Made by a program: the position numbers and the translations under genes. Shown one piece after another: positions 1 to 9,473 of a DNA stretch of 64,000 nucleotides. Origin of the DNA: Schistocephalus solidus (taxonomy: Eukaryota; Platyhelminthes; Cestoda; Diphyllobothriidea; Diphyllobothriidae); assembly GCA_017591395.1 (NCBI GenBank), contig WEDG01001492.1, positions 1-64,000 on the forward strand, written 5' to 3'. The notes below the pieces were generated by a model. That model saw only the letters and a list, made by a program, of their open reading frames with translations, ran no database searches and was not told the DNA's origin. Positions within the stretch are counted from its first letter, which is position 1, and every line of letters starts with the position of its first letter.

Positions 1-162
1 TTATGTACAGAATGAAGAAGGACCTAGAACCGTGCCTTGAAAAAAACGCCACTCGTGATCGGCTGAGGCCTCGAATAGCTATTACCTACTAAGACCTTCT
101 GGCTGCGGTTAGACAAGTAGGAACCAATGAAGTCAAGGAGAGGAGGCCGAATGCCGAGGGCT

Positions 163-340
163 TTCAATTCAATTCAATTTATTGAGGGAAATACGCATGG
201 GCCATTGAGTACCCTATTGGGCCTTTCAGTACCCTATCGGGCCTTTGAGTTCCCCAGAAGACGTCTGTGCGGTACCTTGTCAAAGGATTTGCTCAGGTCA
301 AAGTAGATCACAACCACTAACTGCTGCTAGGCATAGGCAT
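163..340 (-). repeat. Small LINE 3'-tail insert with internal 77-bp duplication inside LINE-A RT
   Basis: Compared with the uninterrupted copy near 16320, sequence is added starting with 'ttcaattcaattcaattta', which on the minus strand is a (TTGAA)n 3' tail. It contains about 20-bp repeats around 'gggcctttgagtaccctatt'. After it the LINE-A segment 'ccccagaagacgtctg...' (about 260-336) occurs twice, at 260 and about 413, with a second related insert between them. The same arrangement recurs at 4871-5190. Confidence 0.6.
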
Positions 341-696
341 GGGCCTTTGAGTACCCTTTTGGGCCTTTGAGTGCCCTATTGGGCTTTTGAGTACCCTATT
401 GGACCTTTGCGTTCCCCAGAAGACGTCTGTGCGGTACCTTGTCCAAGGCTTTGCTCAGGTCAAAGTAGATAACCACCACTGACTGCTGCTCATTACGAAG
501 GGAAGGGACGAGGTTAACAAAAGCTAAGTGACACACTTCGCATGAGCTCCCAGGTAGAAAACCTTATTGCGAGTCGCTTAAGAGCTTATTTTCTAGGCAA
601 AAGTCAAGAATTTTATTAAAACTAATTTTTTTCAAGAAGTTTTGTTAGAGCCAGGGTTTTGTGAACGCCTCGACAATTATTTACGTCCGAACGAGA

Positions 697-1250
697 TCAC
701 GACTTGAAGACAGGAAGAATAATAGATGTCTTCCATGAGTCAGGAAAGAATCCGTTTAGAAGATAAACTGAGAATATATGGCTAAGCAATCGGGGGAAGC
801 TCGGCACTCTCTTAATAACTGACTTTGGAATACCGTCAGTCTCCGAAGAGTGTGAGTTTTTTAGACGAATTATTTGCTTACGAATTAGTTCTAAGGAGAA
901 ATCAATAGTGCTGATAACATTCAATGAGGATGCCTGAAACGTCGGCACCGGTTCAGATTCCATCGTAAGATGATTTGCAAACAACGCACTAAACAGTTCT
1001 GCCTGGTCAGAGTCTTCGAGAACGAAGTTCTTGTCTTCGTTTAGTAATGGAGGAATTTCATAACCTCGTTTAAAGGAGGATCGACGGCGGAACAGTTGAG
1101 AAACAGATTTTGCAGAGTTTGGCTCACTGAGTGCGCAAGATTCCCTTTGTCTGTCACGTGCAAGACGAATCGTAGAGGCTTATTCAAAAATCTCTGCGAT
1201 CCTTAGATATACAGATAATGAACTAGTATATTGATCTTTCAACTGCTTCT
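697..1250 (-). pseudogene. LINE-A copy 1 reverse transcriptase, N-terminal part
   Basis: The stretch encodes the start of an RT domain. It includes the block 'KNSHSSETDGIPKSVIKR' (the counterpart of the usual K-S-x-G-P-D-G-I-P motif) and 'FPDSWKTSIILPVFKS' (RT motif before the fingers). The matching region of copy 3 lies at 16649-17188 and is almost identical. Frameshifts near 1180-1250 separate it from the upstream linker. RT sequence continues at lower coordinates with more frameshifts and an insert. It is a relic and would not give a working enzyme by itself. Confidence 0.75.
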
Positions 1251-1399
1251 TCAATTTCTTTAGTCGTGGCAAAAAAGTGAGGAACGGTGGATTCTGAGAC
1301 ATAGGGCTTGACTATTTTGGTTGGCACAAGCTCCAGGATGTTATTTTGAAACGACTGACATGAAGTCACAAAAGACTTGCTGCATCGTTCATGGAGGAG

Positions 1400-2720
1400 A
1401 GATGCTTCCAGTCCAATGAGTCCAAAAGTTACTAATTAAGCTCATATCTGCGAGGTCAAAAAGCATGATAGGTACGAACGGAACTAGCCTTTTTCGATGA
1501 AACAATCGGAAGGCAACATCGAATTAGTGTATCGTCACTTTGGAAGAGGCCCTGCTTAAAAATCAACGAAGAGGGAGCAAGGTCGTTTGTGAAAATCAGG
1601 TCTAAAAATATGCTTGTCTCTCGTTGAAGAACGGACAAGCTGTGGGACCAATTAGAAAAATTAATGGTATCGAGGAAAAGGCTGAAATCTGGGTGGACAA
1701 AAGTTTGAAATCCAGTCAATTTCAGGAAAATTAAAATCCCTAGCGATTATTTTAATGTTTAAATTGGACTCCGAAATCAATTTAAAAATTTCACAAAGTT
1801 TTGCATCATCATCGGATGATGAATTAGGCGGGTTGTAAATACATCCGAGAATCGCCTTTTGCCGGGGCGACAGGATAATGGATGCAAAGCAGTAATTACC
1901 AGAGAATGAAGTTATAATTCAGTATATATAAGGAGATAGGCAGAGCCTTTGAAAACCCTATTTACAGATAGACGCTAGCAAAAACAAGCAAATGTTACAT
2001 GGCGATAGTCGTTTTTAGTATATCAATCATTGCTGTCGACTAAATATATGTTCATCAAGTAAAAATGCATCAAGTCTTCTTTTAAACATTTCAACGCTTT
2101 CAGCCCGAACAACTGGAGGCTGGCAGCTTGTTCCATTCGCCAATCACCCTTTGGGAAAAGAAGTTGGCCCGTACTTCAAGTTTGGCGTGATTTCTTTTCA
2201 GTTTGTATTGGTGACCTCGGAGACTTGTCATGTTTGCCAATTCAAAAAAGTTGGCCATCTGAAGAGCACAATCAACTCCTCTGACCAGTTTGAATACTAA
2301 GATCATATCCCCTCTGTATTGCCTATAAGAGAGAGGAAAAATTTTAAGTCTTTCTAGGCGGCCCTCATAGGGTAGGCATTCCAATCCGCTGACTAGTTTC
2401 GTTGCCCTCCGTTGAACTTTCTCCAGCAGAGCGTAGTCATGTTTCGTCCAAGTTACGTCTATATTAAATGGGAAGTGCTTAAATGAAGCTTTAATATAGA
2501 GAAGACAACCACCACCACGCTTGCTAATGCGGTCTTGACGGTAGAGATCATACTGGTCTATGACAAGCAAAGAGTCGGAAATTAAGGGATGGGTCCAAGA
2601 TTCAGTTACACATAAAACATCGGGCATTAACTCGAAATCAATGGCTCTCAGTTGGGCCATCTTATTTAAAATAGATCTAGCATTAAGTAATATGACATCA
2701 AGCGTAGTTCGAGTATCCAA
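1400..2720 (-). pseudogene. LINE-A copy 1 apurinic-like endonuclease, split by a LINE-B insertion
   Basis: The 5' half (2455-2720) starts with 'MDTRTTLDVILLNARSIL' and contains 'CVTESWTHP', the conserved Thr-Glu of this endonuclease fold. The 3' half (1456-1719) contains 'IFLDLIFTNDL' and 'QSDDTLIRC'. At that last site the family usually has Ser-Asp-His, and Asp replaces His here. A 535-bp LINE-B fragment (1915-2449) separates the halves and fuses the start of the endonuclease to a LINE-B C-terminus, giving a chimeric 206-codon frame at 2100-2720. That chimera is an accident of insertion and not a designed gene. Confidence 0.8.
1915..2449 (-). mobile_element. LINE-B 3' fragment, 5'-truncated, inserted in the LINE-A endonuclease
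   Basis: The minus strand encodes the C-terminus of LINE-B ('EKVQRRATKLV', 'YEGRLERLKIFPLSYRQYRG') and its 3' UTR ending in a tata-rich tail. It is nearly identical to 38093-38632 of the large LINE-B copy. Copy 3 of LINE-A lacks it, so the empty site is visible at about 17820. A 6-bp direct repeat, aagtta (1909-1914 and 2450-2455), flanks it as expected for a target-site duplication. Near identity to another copy suggests recent activity of the family. Confidence 0.85.
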
Positions 2721-2829
2721 ACTAGGGTTATCGTTACTTATAAAAAAAGGAAGACTTGGTGGTGGGGAAGTAAACTGTAGAGAGGAAGGTGCGGACGGAA
2801 AGTAAAATTGCTGCGGTCTACAATTAGCT

Positions 2830-4250
2830 AAGCTGCTACTGCTAAATAAATTTGATTATTGTAGAGAAACATATTTGGGTGGTATCCATTGTGAAGAAGG
2901 CTATTTTCTGCGTTAGCGAAAATAGGAGGCCTTAAAATAGGATTTTGAGGAATATTGGAATAATATGGGGGGAGAATAAGATTTGAAAATGGTACAAATT
3001 GTTTTGGAAAACTGTTACCTTAACGGGTAGTGTTAAATAATGGGGGAGCCTGGGAAGTTGATTGGTTGGGATAGTTGCTAAGGCAATTTTGGGTATTTAT
3101 GGTAGATGCTGGAGGGTGAGGAGGTTTCCCAACATTAATAACGTTTTTCTTTTTGGAACTTAAGTTTGGAGCATAGTTTGACTTGCCCAGGTTATTGATA
3201 AGTTTAATAGATTGGAAAGCGGAGACCGGAGTGGATAGCGTGGAATGGGAACGAGGTGGACTTGACCCAGTTTTGTTGACTAAGTGAACAGTAGGAATAC
3301 AAGGAAATCTACGTTAAAGCGGAGAAGCAGTCGGTAATTGGCACTTTAGACGGAGTTACTGACATTAAAGGTGGGCTTACGACATGGCTGATAGCTACTG
3401 CGTTGGAAATTCCTATTTGCGAGGAATAAGGCGTCAATGGATTTGTTAGAAGAAAAGCGGGAGTTGAAGTTAAGGAGGTTTTTGAACCGGGCACTCTAGG
3501 AGATTGTTGTACCGTCTTGTTATGGTTTGCATAACCATGACCAGATTTATGGATAATGGATTGAGAGGCGGAAGACCTATGCAAGAGGGGAGACACATTC
3601 CTTCGCTCCATCGGTGTAAGATCCCGACAAAGGAAACATTTTGCAACCTCTAGATAACGAGAAATGCGACCTTGTTGTGGAAAATGGAGTTCACCTCGAT
3701 TGGCGAAAACAGGGTGACTAATATAGGTGCATTTTCGCTACGTCAGGAGAGGCGTTTGGCTTCCGCTATTTTTAGTTGAAACCACACGTGTACAGGAAGT
3801 CTACGGCAACGTCAATGGGTCGTCTGTCCCGGGAAACATTATTTAAAGAAAATTTTAATTTCATTTCTGTAGGTCTGATGTTTCGCTGGCAACCAAATGG
3901 ACGAGAGAATCCAGACGCTGACATTCCTTAGAGGGAAGAGCAGATATGTCACCGTCGAATAAGTTCCCCAGTATAGAGAGAACTGATCGAAACTTTAACA
4001 TAAAATCATTACAATTTTGTAAAGCAGAGAGATCAAGCTGCTTAGCTTTAACGATTGGTTGCAGATGCATATCACTGCAGTGACTAATTGATGCAACCAA
4101 GCAACGCTTCGGTGCAATGGCTGAGAGCTTGCGACGAGGCGAGATTTTCGTTCTCATTTTGCTAGGCTTTAATTTGGTCAAACTTAGGAAAAAATCAGGC
4201 GAATAATATTCTGCGACAAATGTTTTTTTCAAAATTTTAATCAAGGACAT
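2830..4250 (-). pseudogene. LINE-A copy 1 ORF1 (gag-like, unrecognised fold)
   Basis: Three frame segments together look like an ORF1. Residues from 4250 down to 3861 begin 'MSLIKILKKTFVAEYYSP' and are Leu/Lys-rich. A middle stretch near 3740-3610 contains Cys and His residues, including 'AKCFLCRDLTPMERR'. A long Pro/Ser/Asn-rich low-complexity part follows (3611 to about 2830). Copy 3 carries the same Pro/Asn-rich part at 18215-18712. I do not recognise a named domain. Position upstream of the endonuclease and composition suggest a nucleic-acid-binding ORF1 protein, but that is inference. Confidence 0.55.
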
Positions 4251-4343
4251 TTATATTTGCTTGAGAAAACTTCTTAGTATAACGGTTAAAAACGTTGACT
4301 CTAAATGTTCACGCCTGTAGAAGTGGACGAGCACCACAGGTAT

Positions 4344-5335
4344 AAGCAGTTCAAAGTGTGCAGCCTTGGCAGAAATACGATCTGCATGAGGCGATAATGC
4401 TAGCTTATTCGTGTAACTTAGACCTAAGTCTTTTATGGTTGCTTGTGCTAAAAGTGTACTTTTTTGAAATACTAGGGGTCCAGGAAGCTTAGCGGGGCCA
4501 AAACACATGAAACTACTCTTGGATGGAGAAAATTCCATCTGACAACTACAGCTCCAACGTGAGAGCATAAGTAGATCAGTGTTGATTTTATCAACGCAAA
4601 TATTGGCAGTCTTTAGAAAATGAATAAAAGCACTTGAGATCGTCAGCGTAAACGAAATTTTGTGAATTTGTGAGTAAAGTATATGTAAATTTCGTATATG
4701 TACAGAATGAAGAGAAAGGGACCTAGAACCCTGCCTTGAAAAACGCCACTCGTGATCGGCTGAGGCGTCGAAAAGCTTTTACCTACTAAGACCTTCTGGC
4801 TGCGGTTAGACAAGTAGGAACCAATGAAGTCAAGGAGAGGAGGCCGGATGCCGAGGGCTTTCAATTCAATTCAATTTATTGAGGGAAATACGCATGGGCC
4901 ATTGAGTACCCTATTGGGGCCTTTCAGTACCCTATCGGGCCTTTGAGTTCCCCAGAAGACGTCTGTGCGGTGCCTTGTCAAAAGGCTTTGCTCAGGTCAA
5001 AGTAGATCACAACCACAAACTGCTGCTAGGCATAGGCATGGGCCTTTGAGTACCCTATTGGGCCTTTGAGTGCCCTATTGGGCTTTTGAGTACCCTATTG
5101 GACCTTTGAGTTCCCCAGAAGACGTCTGTGCGGTACCTTGTCAAAGGCTTTGCTCAGGTCAAAGTAGATAACCACCACTGACTGCTGCTCATTACGAAGG
5201 GAAGTGACGAGATTAAGAAAAGCTAAGTGACGCACTTCGCATGATCTCCCAGGGAGAAAACCATATTGCGAGTCGCTTAAGAGCTAATTTTCTAGGCAAA
5301 AGTCGAGAATTTGATTAAAAATAATTTTTAATAAG
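4344..5335 (-). mobile_element. LINE-A copy 2, reverse transcriptase fragment
   Basis: The minus strand encodes RT motifs: 'MKALGIRPPLLDFIGSYLSN' (4864 downward), 'ITSGVFQGRVLGPFLF' (the counterpart of S-G-V-P-Q-G-S-V-L-G-P), and Tyr-Ala-Asp-Asp encoded at 4639-4650, followed by the thumb 'IKDLGLSYTNKLALSPHADR' at 4568-4350. Similarity to the other copies stops near 5335, so it is 5'-truncated. It carries the same insert and 77-bp duplication as copy 1 at 163-413. The two copies therefore share a recent ancestor or arose by a tandem duplication with a period of about 4.70 kb. Confidence 0.8.
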
Positions 5336-7469
5336 TTTTTGAAGGAGAATGTTTTCTGTGATATTTTCACACTAATGCTATTTGAAAGCTATGTATTTGG
5401 AAAATACTGTTATTGGCACTGACGCAAGGCAGTGGAAACCAACATATACATGGACAGTGTTTATTTTTCGATGCAGTTTATTAAAAGGGGACAGGACAAG
5501 CAACATGTTAGTCGTCATCAAGACCAAGTAGAGCTGCATTTTTGTTAGCTCATTCTGGGACGGACGAATTCACAAATCGGGTTTATTACGCGCGGATAAT
5601 TTTTCAAGGGAGAAGTGTGCATTTGCATAAGGCTTAATGCTGACTGAGCTACGGGAATCAATTATAATTTGAGCACCCTCAGGTAGGTAAGTTAATGCTT
5701 GCAGTTCCCGTTCAAAGTCATTGACGCTCAGTTAAATAAACTTCTCCAACGAAAGACGCTTAACCACTATTTTGTAACGATAGCACGTTTTAGTAAAGAA
5801 GTCAGTAACAGGTTGAAGTAATTACACGTAGGGCTTACCAGCCAATAAATTGTCATATCTACTTTTGCAGCTCATAGGGAACAGTAAATGCAGCCTTTAG
5901 GTTAGTGGAAGCTGTTACATGATCCCTAGGTGCATCATTTTGTCGAAGGAACTTTATTTTTATGTTGATGACTCAAATCATGAATTGGAGACGCAATACT
6001 AGTTGCAGAGAGACAATTCCAAACCTGCGAAACTTGCTGCCTAAAGGACGCAGGGCGCAGGTTGATTGCTAAAGCAACTTGCGATTTTACGTATTTCGAA
6101 GAACTTGGCAGTCAGTGACAATATAAGAAGTCATTGTTGACGTTGCAATCAAGATCATACAAAAACTGGAAGCGTTAATTATAGGGTACTCGATTATGTC
6201 TGTTCAATGCAGTGAAAAAAATAACTTGATGCAGGCAGTTTTCGCGTGCATTTTGAAAATAAGACTTCGAAATTAAGTTTGAAACTTCATCTCAGGTTTC
6301 TTATAGAAATTAAGCATCCTTTAAAACTACCTCTAAGCTCTGTCTATGTCCCTAATAGCATGTCGATATAGCCCTGATATACTGAAATCTCGACATGCCG
6401 AGATAGGACATAGCCCCTGCTCATTGGTTAATCTATATTAAGACTCCGTGATGTGATTGGTTGGCGTGCTAGTGTGTCTAGAGTGGGCGCGGGAAGCGGC
6501 CATGACACGTTTATCTGTCGTGGCTTGCGTGCTTGACCGTAATTTAGTGTGCACTTCTGACCCACCCATTTTTGCATTTACATTCCATTTCTGTCTTCTT
6601 TATCCATTTATTTTGTCTATTAACCTACTGTAATGTTTAGGCAGCCCAGTAAGAGTACAATTAGAAGGCATGTTGCCCGCGATGTGGCCGAAATATGCCG
6701 CGAAGTTACTGAGGAAGTGGAGAGGTATATTTTAAAGCGCAAACGAGTAAAGGTTAATGAGAAAGTAACATCGTAAGCTCCAAAAACTGCCTCAATTAAT
6801 GATATATTCGCTTACGCAGCCAGACTTAGCGCTGTTGATTAATGGCCTCGTGTCGCGAATTTTGGATATTGTCCCGATAGTGACCAAATTAAAAAATCAT
6901 TGTCAGTCATATCGCGGATAAAGCAAGTAGTTCGCTACCCATTATCTTTCCCTACGTTATCCATGCTGCGCATCGGTGAGTGGTTTATGTTGCTCTACGA
7001 AGCGCATAAGATCTTACTTAATTATTTTTTTCATAATTTTGCTGAAGATTCAAGTGAGACTGATTAATCTGTTCTCTTATAAAAAGGAATAATTTTCATA
7101 TCGAAAATACTATACCGATAATAGTTAACGATACCTAACTCTGCGTCTCAGAGGCAGAAATAAAAAGACATCACTTTGCCTGTTGCGCCGAGCGTGTTCA
7201 CGCTGCTTCAGAGTGGTGAAGGCGTTAAATGTACGGTCGTCTAAAAGCCTACACAGCAAAACTGGTTTTTTTTATTGGTGAAACCACAAAGGATCAAAGT
7301 TTTTAAACCCAAAACTTTGTTTGTACGTCAGATAACGGTGTTCCGAGGATAGAAGTCTTTTATTCAAATGTGCTTATTCGATTCTATTTTCTTCCACTTA
7401 GTAACGCGCAGAAGGCTAAATAGAAACAAGCAGTGCTCAAAGCTGCGCCAAAGTTAAATTTTATAAAAA
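5336..7469. other. No recognised intact gene; AT-rich decayed sequence
   Basis: No long reading frame or known motif is seen apart from the short decayed frame at 6633-7070. Two inverted CCAAT boxes ('attggt') lie at 6423-6428 and 6456-6461, upstream of that frame. Confidence 0.5.
6633..7070 (+). pseudogene. Decayed short reading frame downstream of CCAAT-like boxes
   Basis: An ATG at 6633 opens 47 codons to a TAA at 6774 ('MFRQPSKSTIRRHVARDVAE' then Glu/Arg/Lys-rich). The same frame then continues through only two more stops to about 7070, with ordinary-looking protein composition ('INDIFAYAARLSAVD', 'MLRIGEWFMLLYEAHK'). I do not recognise the family. It could be the 5' end of a dead transposase or a decayed host exon. 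Two inverted CCAAT boxes lie about 180-210 bp upstream. The evidence is only frame continuity and composition. Confidence 0.3.
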
Positions 7470-7690
7470 GCAGTTTCTAATATCGATAGTTTGAAAACAT
7501 CGGAGGATAAACCCTGGTAGTTTTGCGTGCTTTGGAGGCGATCAGGATACAAGGCTCTCGAAGATTAAGACCGCTGGAATATATTATTCCTAGATCATTA
7601 ATAACTCGGTGCACATATAGATCGCAACCGTGTATGCTTAGTTGAGACTGAGGGTTGTCATCAACAACCATATGCTATCATTTTTGCCAG
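7470..7690 (-). pseudogene. LINE reverse transcriptase thumb fragment
   Basis: The minus strand encodes 'VINDLGIIYSSGLNLREP' followed by 'IASKARKTTRVY'. This matches in position and pattern the thumb of LINE-A ('IKDLGLSYTNKLALSPHADR', 'ISAKAA'). No longer RT is present on either side. It is a short relic of a related but different LINE. Confidence 0.5.
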
Positions 7691-8744
7691 TAGAGGGAAA
7701 GGCATTATATGCAGCACCACTGGGCAAATGTCTAAATATCATTTTTAAGAGTCAATGCACGATGTAACTATCTTCCGGTCTATATCAAAGATTCGACATA
7801 CATAAATGATCTGGCATTCTGATTTTATTACATTTTCATTCAACTGGGTACCATCAGACGAATTATGGGAGGCTGCTGCATTAACTGGTCATTACAGATC
7901 ACTAAATTCATTCTCCATTCTGTAATATTTTTCCCAGTTCCAACAATAATTTTCGACGTTGTTTTCTCTCTACCGAAGTGTAGTCCGGTGAAAAACGCAT
8001 CGCTTGGTATCTTATTCCGAATGATCGTAAAATACTAAGTTTGAAGTGTGCTTGTATAGCTTACACTACCTTCAGCGATCAGAGACGCAGATCCCCTTAC
8101 ATATTTATTACGTACTTACCAAGTCTAAAGGCCTTGAGCACCGAGCATTCCTCACAGGGCCACAGAAGCTCGTAAAGGAGACTTTGGCAGTGCTTAAGGT
8201 CTGCCGAGTCTCGCTCTTTGGGAGTACTGGCTGTAGATTCAGGAAGTCTCTGAATTATCAGCCATTACCTTCGCTCCGTCGTGCCTTTTGACAACGCAGT
8301 GATCTAGTGCCCTTAGAAAGGTGGTATATGGTGGCCATGATTTGACGATGACAGTCGATTACAATCGTCCTTTGTACCTGTTGTAAAATTTATCATTTCT
8401 GTACCTTTATTCATCGGAAATCGGGTTGATCACTAAAACATGGGCGTTGTCTGAGAAGAATATGCTTGAGATTGCTGCATCGTTCAGTTCGATGTATTTC
8501 GGTTGCACAGGAAATCTGGCGTTGTTGACTTAGATTCAGCCGTAATGGTCCACTATGACGACTGCCTGGATGCAAGTACATCGGAAGTTACACCCACTTT
8601 ATTCACTTTGTCTTTATGAACAGTTTTTGTCAAGGACTCCGTTCAGTTAACTGTGGATTCGATGGCTGTCCACGATTTAATTACAACCATAGTTTTATTA
8701 GACTCGAGTTGGCTAGAAGACCCAGCTACGCAATCGCCTTCACA
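7691..8744. other. Unassigned sequence
   Basis: One 81-codon open frame (8046-8291, plus) has no motif I recognise and no flanking signals. Nothing else is supported. Confidence 0.4.
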
Positions 8745-8935
8745 TAGTTAGTTCAGTATAGTTTAGTATATTTAAGGGTGATAGGCATTGCCTTTGAAGA
8801 CCCTATTAATAAAAGAAATTAACTGCAAAATTACAGTCTAAATATACGTCATTGCGATGTAGTGAATAACATAATAAAGAGAAACAAAATTGTTTTTAAC
8901 AGTTGAGTCTGGGCACAGTTTCACTGATTACCTAA
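8745..8935 (-). mobile_element. LINE 3' UTR fragment (LINE-G/B type)
   Basis: On the minus strand this ends '...aatgcctatcacccttaaat' and then repeats of the taaactatactgaacta type. The block 'gggtgataggcattgccttt' recurs with few changes at about 35620 ('gggtaacaggcattgccctt') at the 3' end of LINE-G, and more distantly at 1930 and 50150. It lacks coding sequence. Confidence 0.55.
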
Positions 8936-9344
8936 GTCAAATAATAGATATCACCGTTATCTGTTTGTATGTGCAAAGCTTTTGTATGATGTAGCAGTTC
9001 CTTCCTGTAAGAAGGAACGGTAATTTCAAGCGAAAATAAATACAGTTTATGTTCGAGTGTGGCAGTCGTGTCCGCCCGTATGACGTCCTCTGGCAGTTCG
9101 ACCCAGGCACTGTAAACTCGCTGTGAAAACGATGGGCGACGAACATCCAGGTTGGATAAGGCTCAACGAAGATATTGCAGTTAAAATACATATGTTATTA
9201 TAAATTAGTGAGTAAAAACATTTGCATAGAAAGGAAAATGTTTTCTAAAAATGGTATCTAGGCCCAGTTAACATTCAATAGCTCCATGTATATGCACAAC
9301 TTTGCTATGATGTTCCAGTGCTTTCCTGTCGAGTAAACGGTATT

Positions 9345-9473
9345 TGTAGCATACGTTGATATGTTTATAAAGAGGAACCGACAAAGAAAAGGAAGACTGG
9401 AATGGCCATTTCTGGCTTAGTAGACATCATCAGCCAGTCATACACTATCCCAAGTGTGGAACACCTCGGATAA
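9345..9473 (-). repeat. Inverted partial unit of the 306-bp repeat (head-to-head junction)
   Basis: Read on the minus strand, about 9473 down to 9345 reproduces the repeat segment running from the 'ccacacttgggatagggtat' block through 'aatggccattccggtct', 'tcggttcc' and 'catatgctac'. The following plus-strand sequence from about 9474 repeats the same segment, so the two halves form a palindrome with arms of about 120 bp and almost no spacer. Confidence 0.8.

Larger units (their letters stand above)
1..4343 (-). mobile_element. LINE-A copy 1 (CR1/jockey-like non-LTR retrotransposon), runs off the left edge
   Basis: Read on the minus strand, the element runs from ORF1 (about 4250-2830) through an endonuclease (about 2720-1400) into a reverse transcriptase (about 1250-1) that leaves the window. 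It is collinear with the copy at 14472-18752. Many frameshifts break the reading frames. Two insertions lie inside it: a LINE-B 3' fragment at 1915-2449 and a short tail-bearing insert at 163-260. The 5' limit near 4343 is where sequence similar to LINE-A thumb begins again, so this copy abuts or is nested in copy 2. The family call rests on the order ORF1-EN-RT and on RT and EN motifs, and not on a search. Confidence 0.8.
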
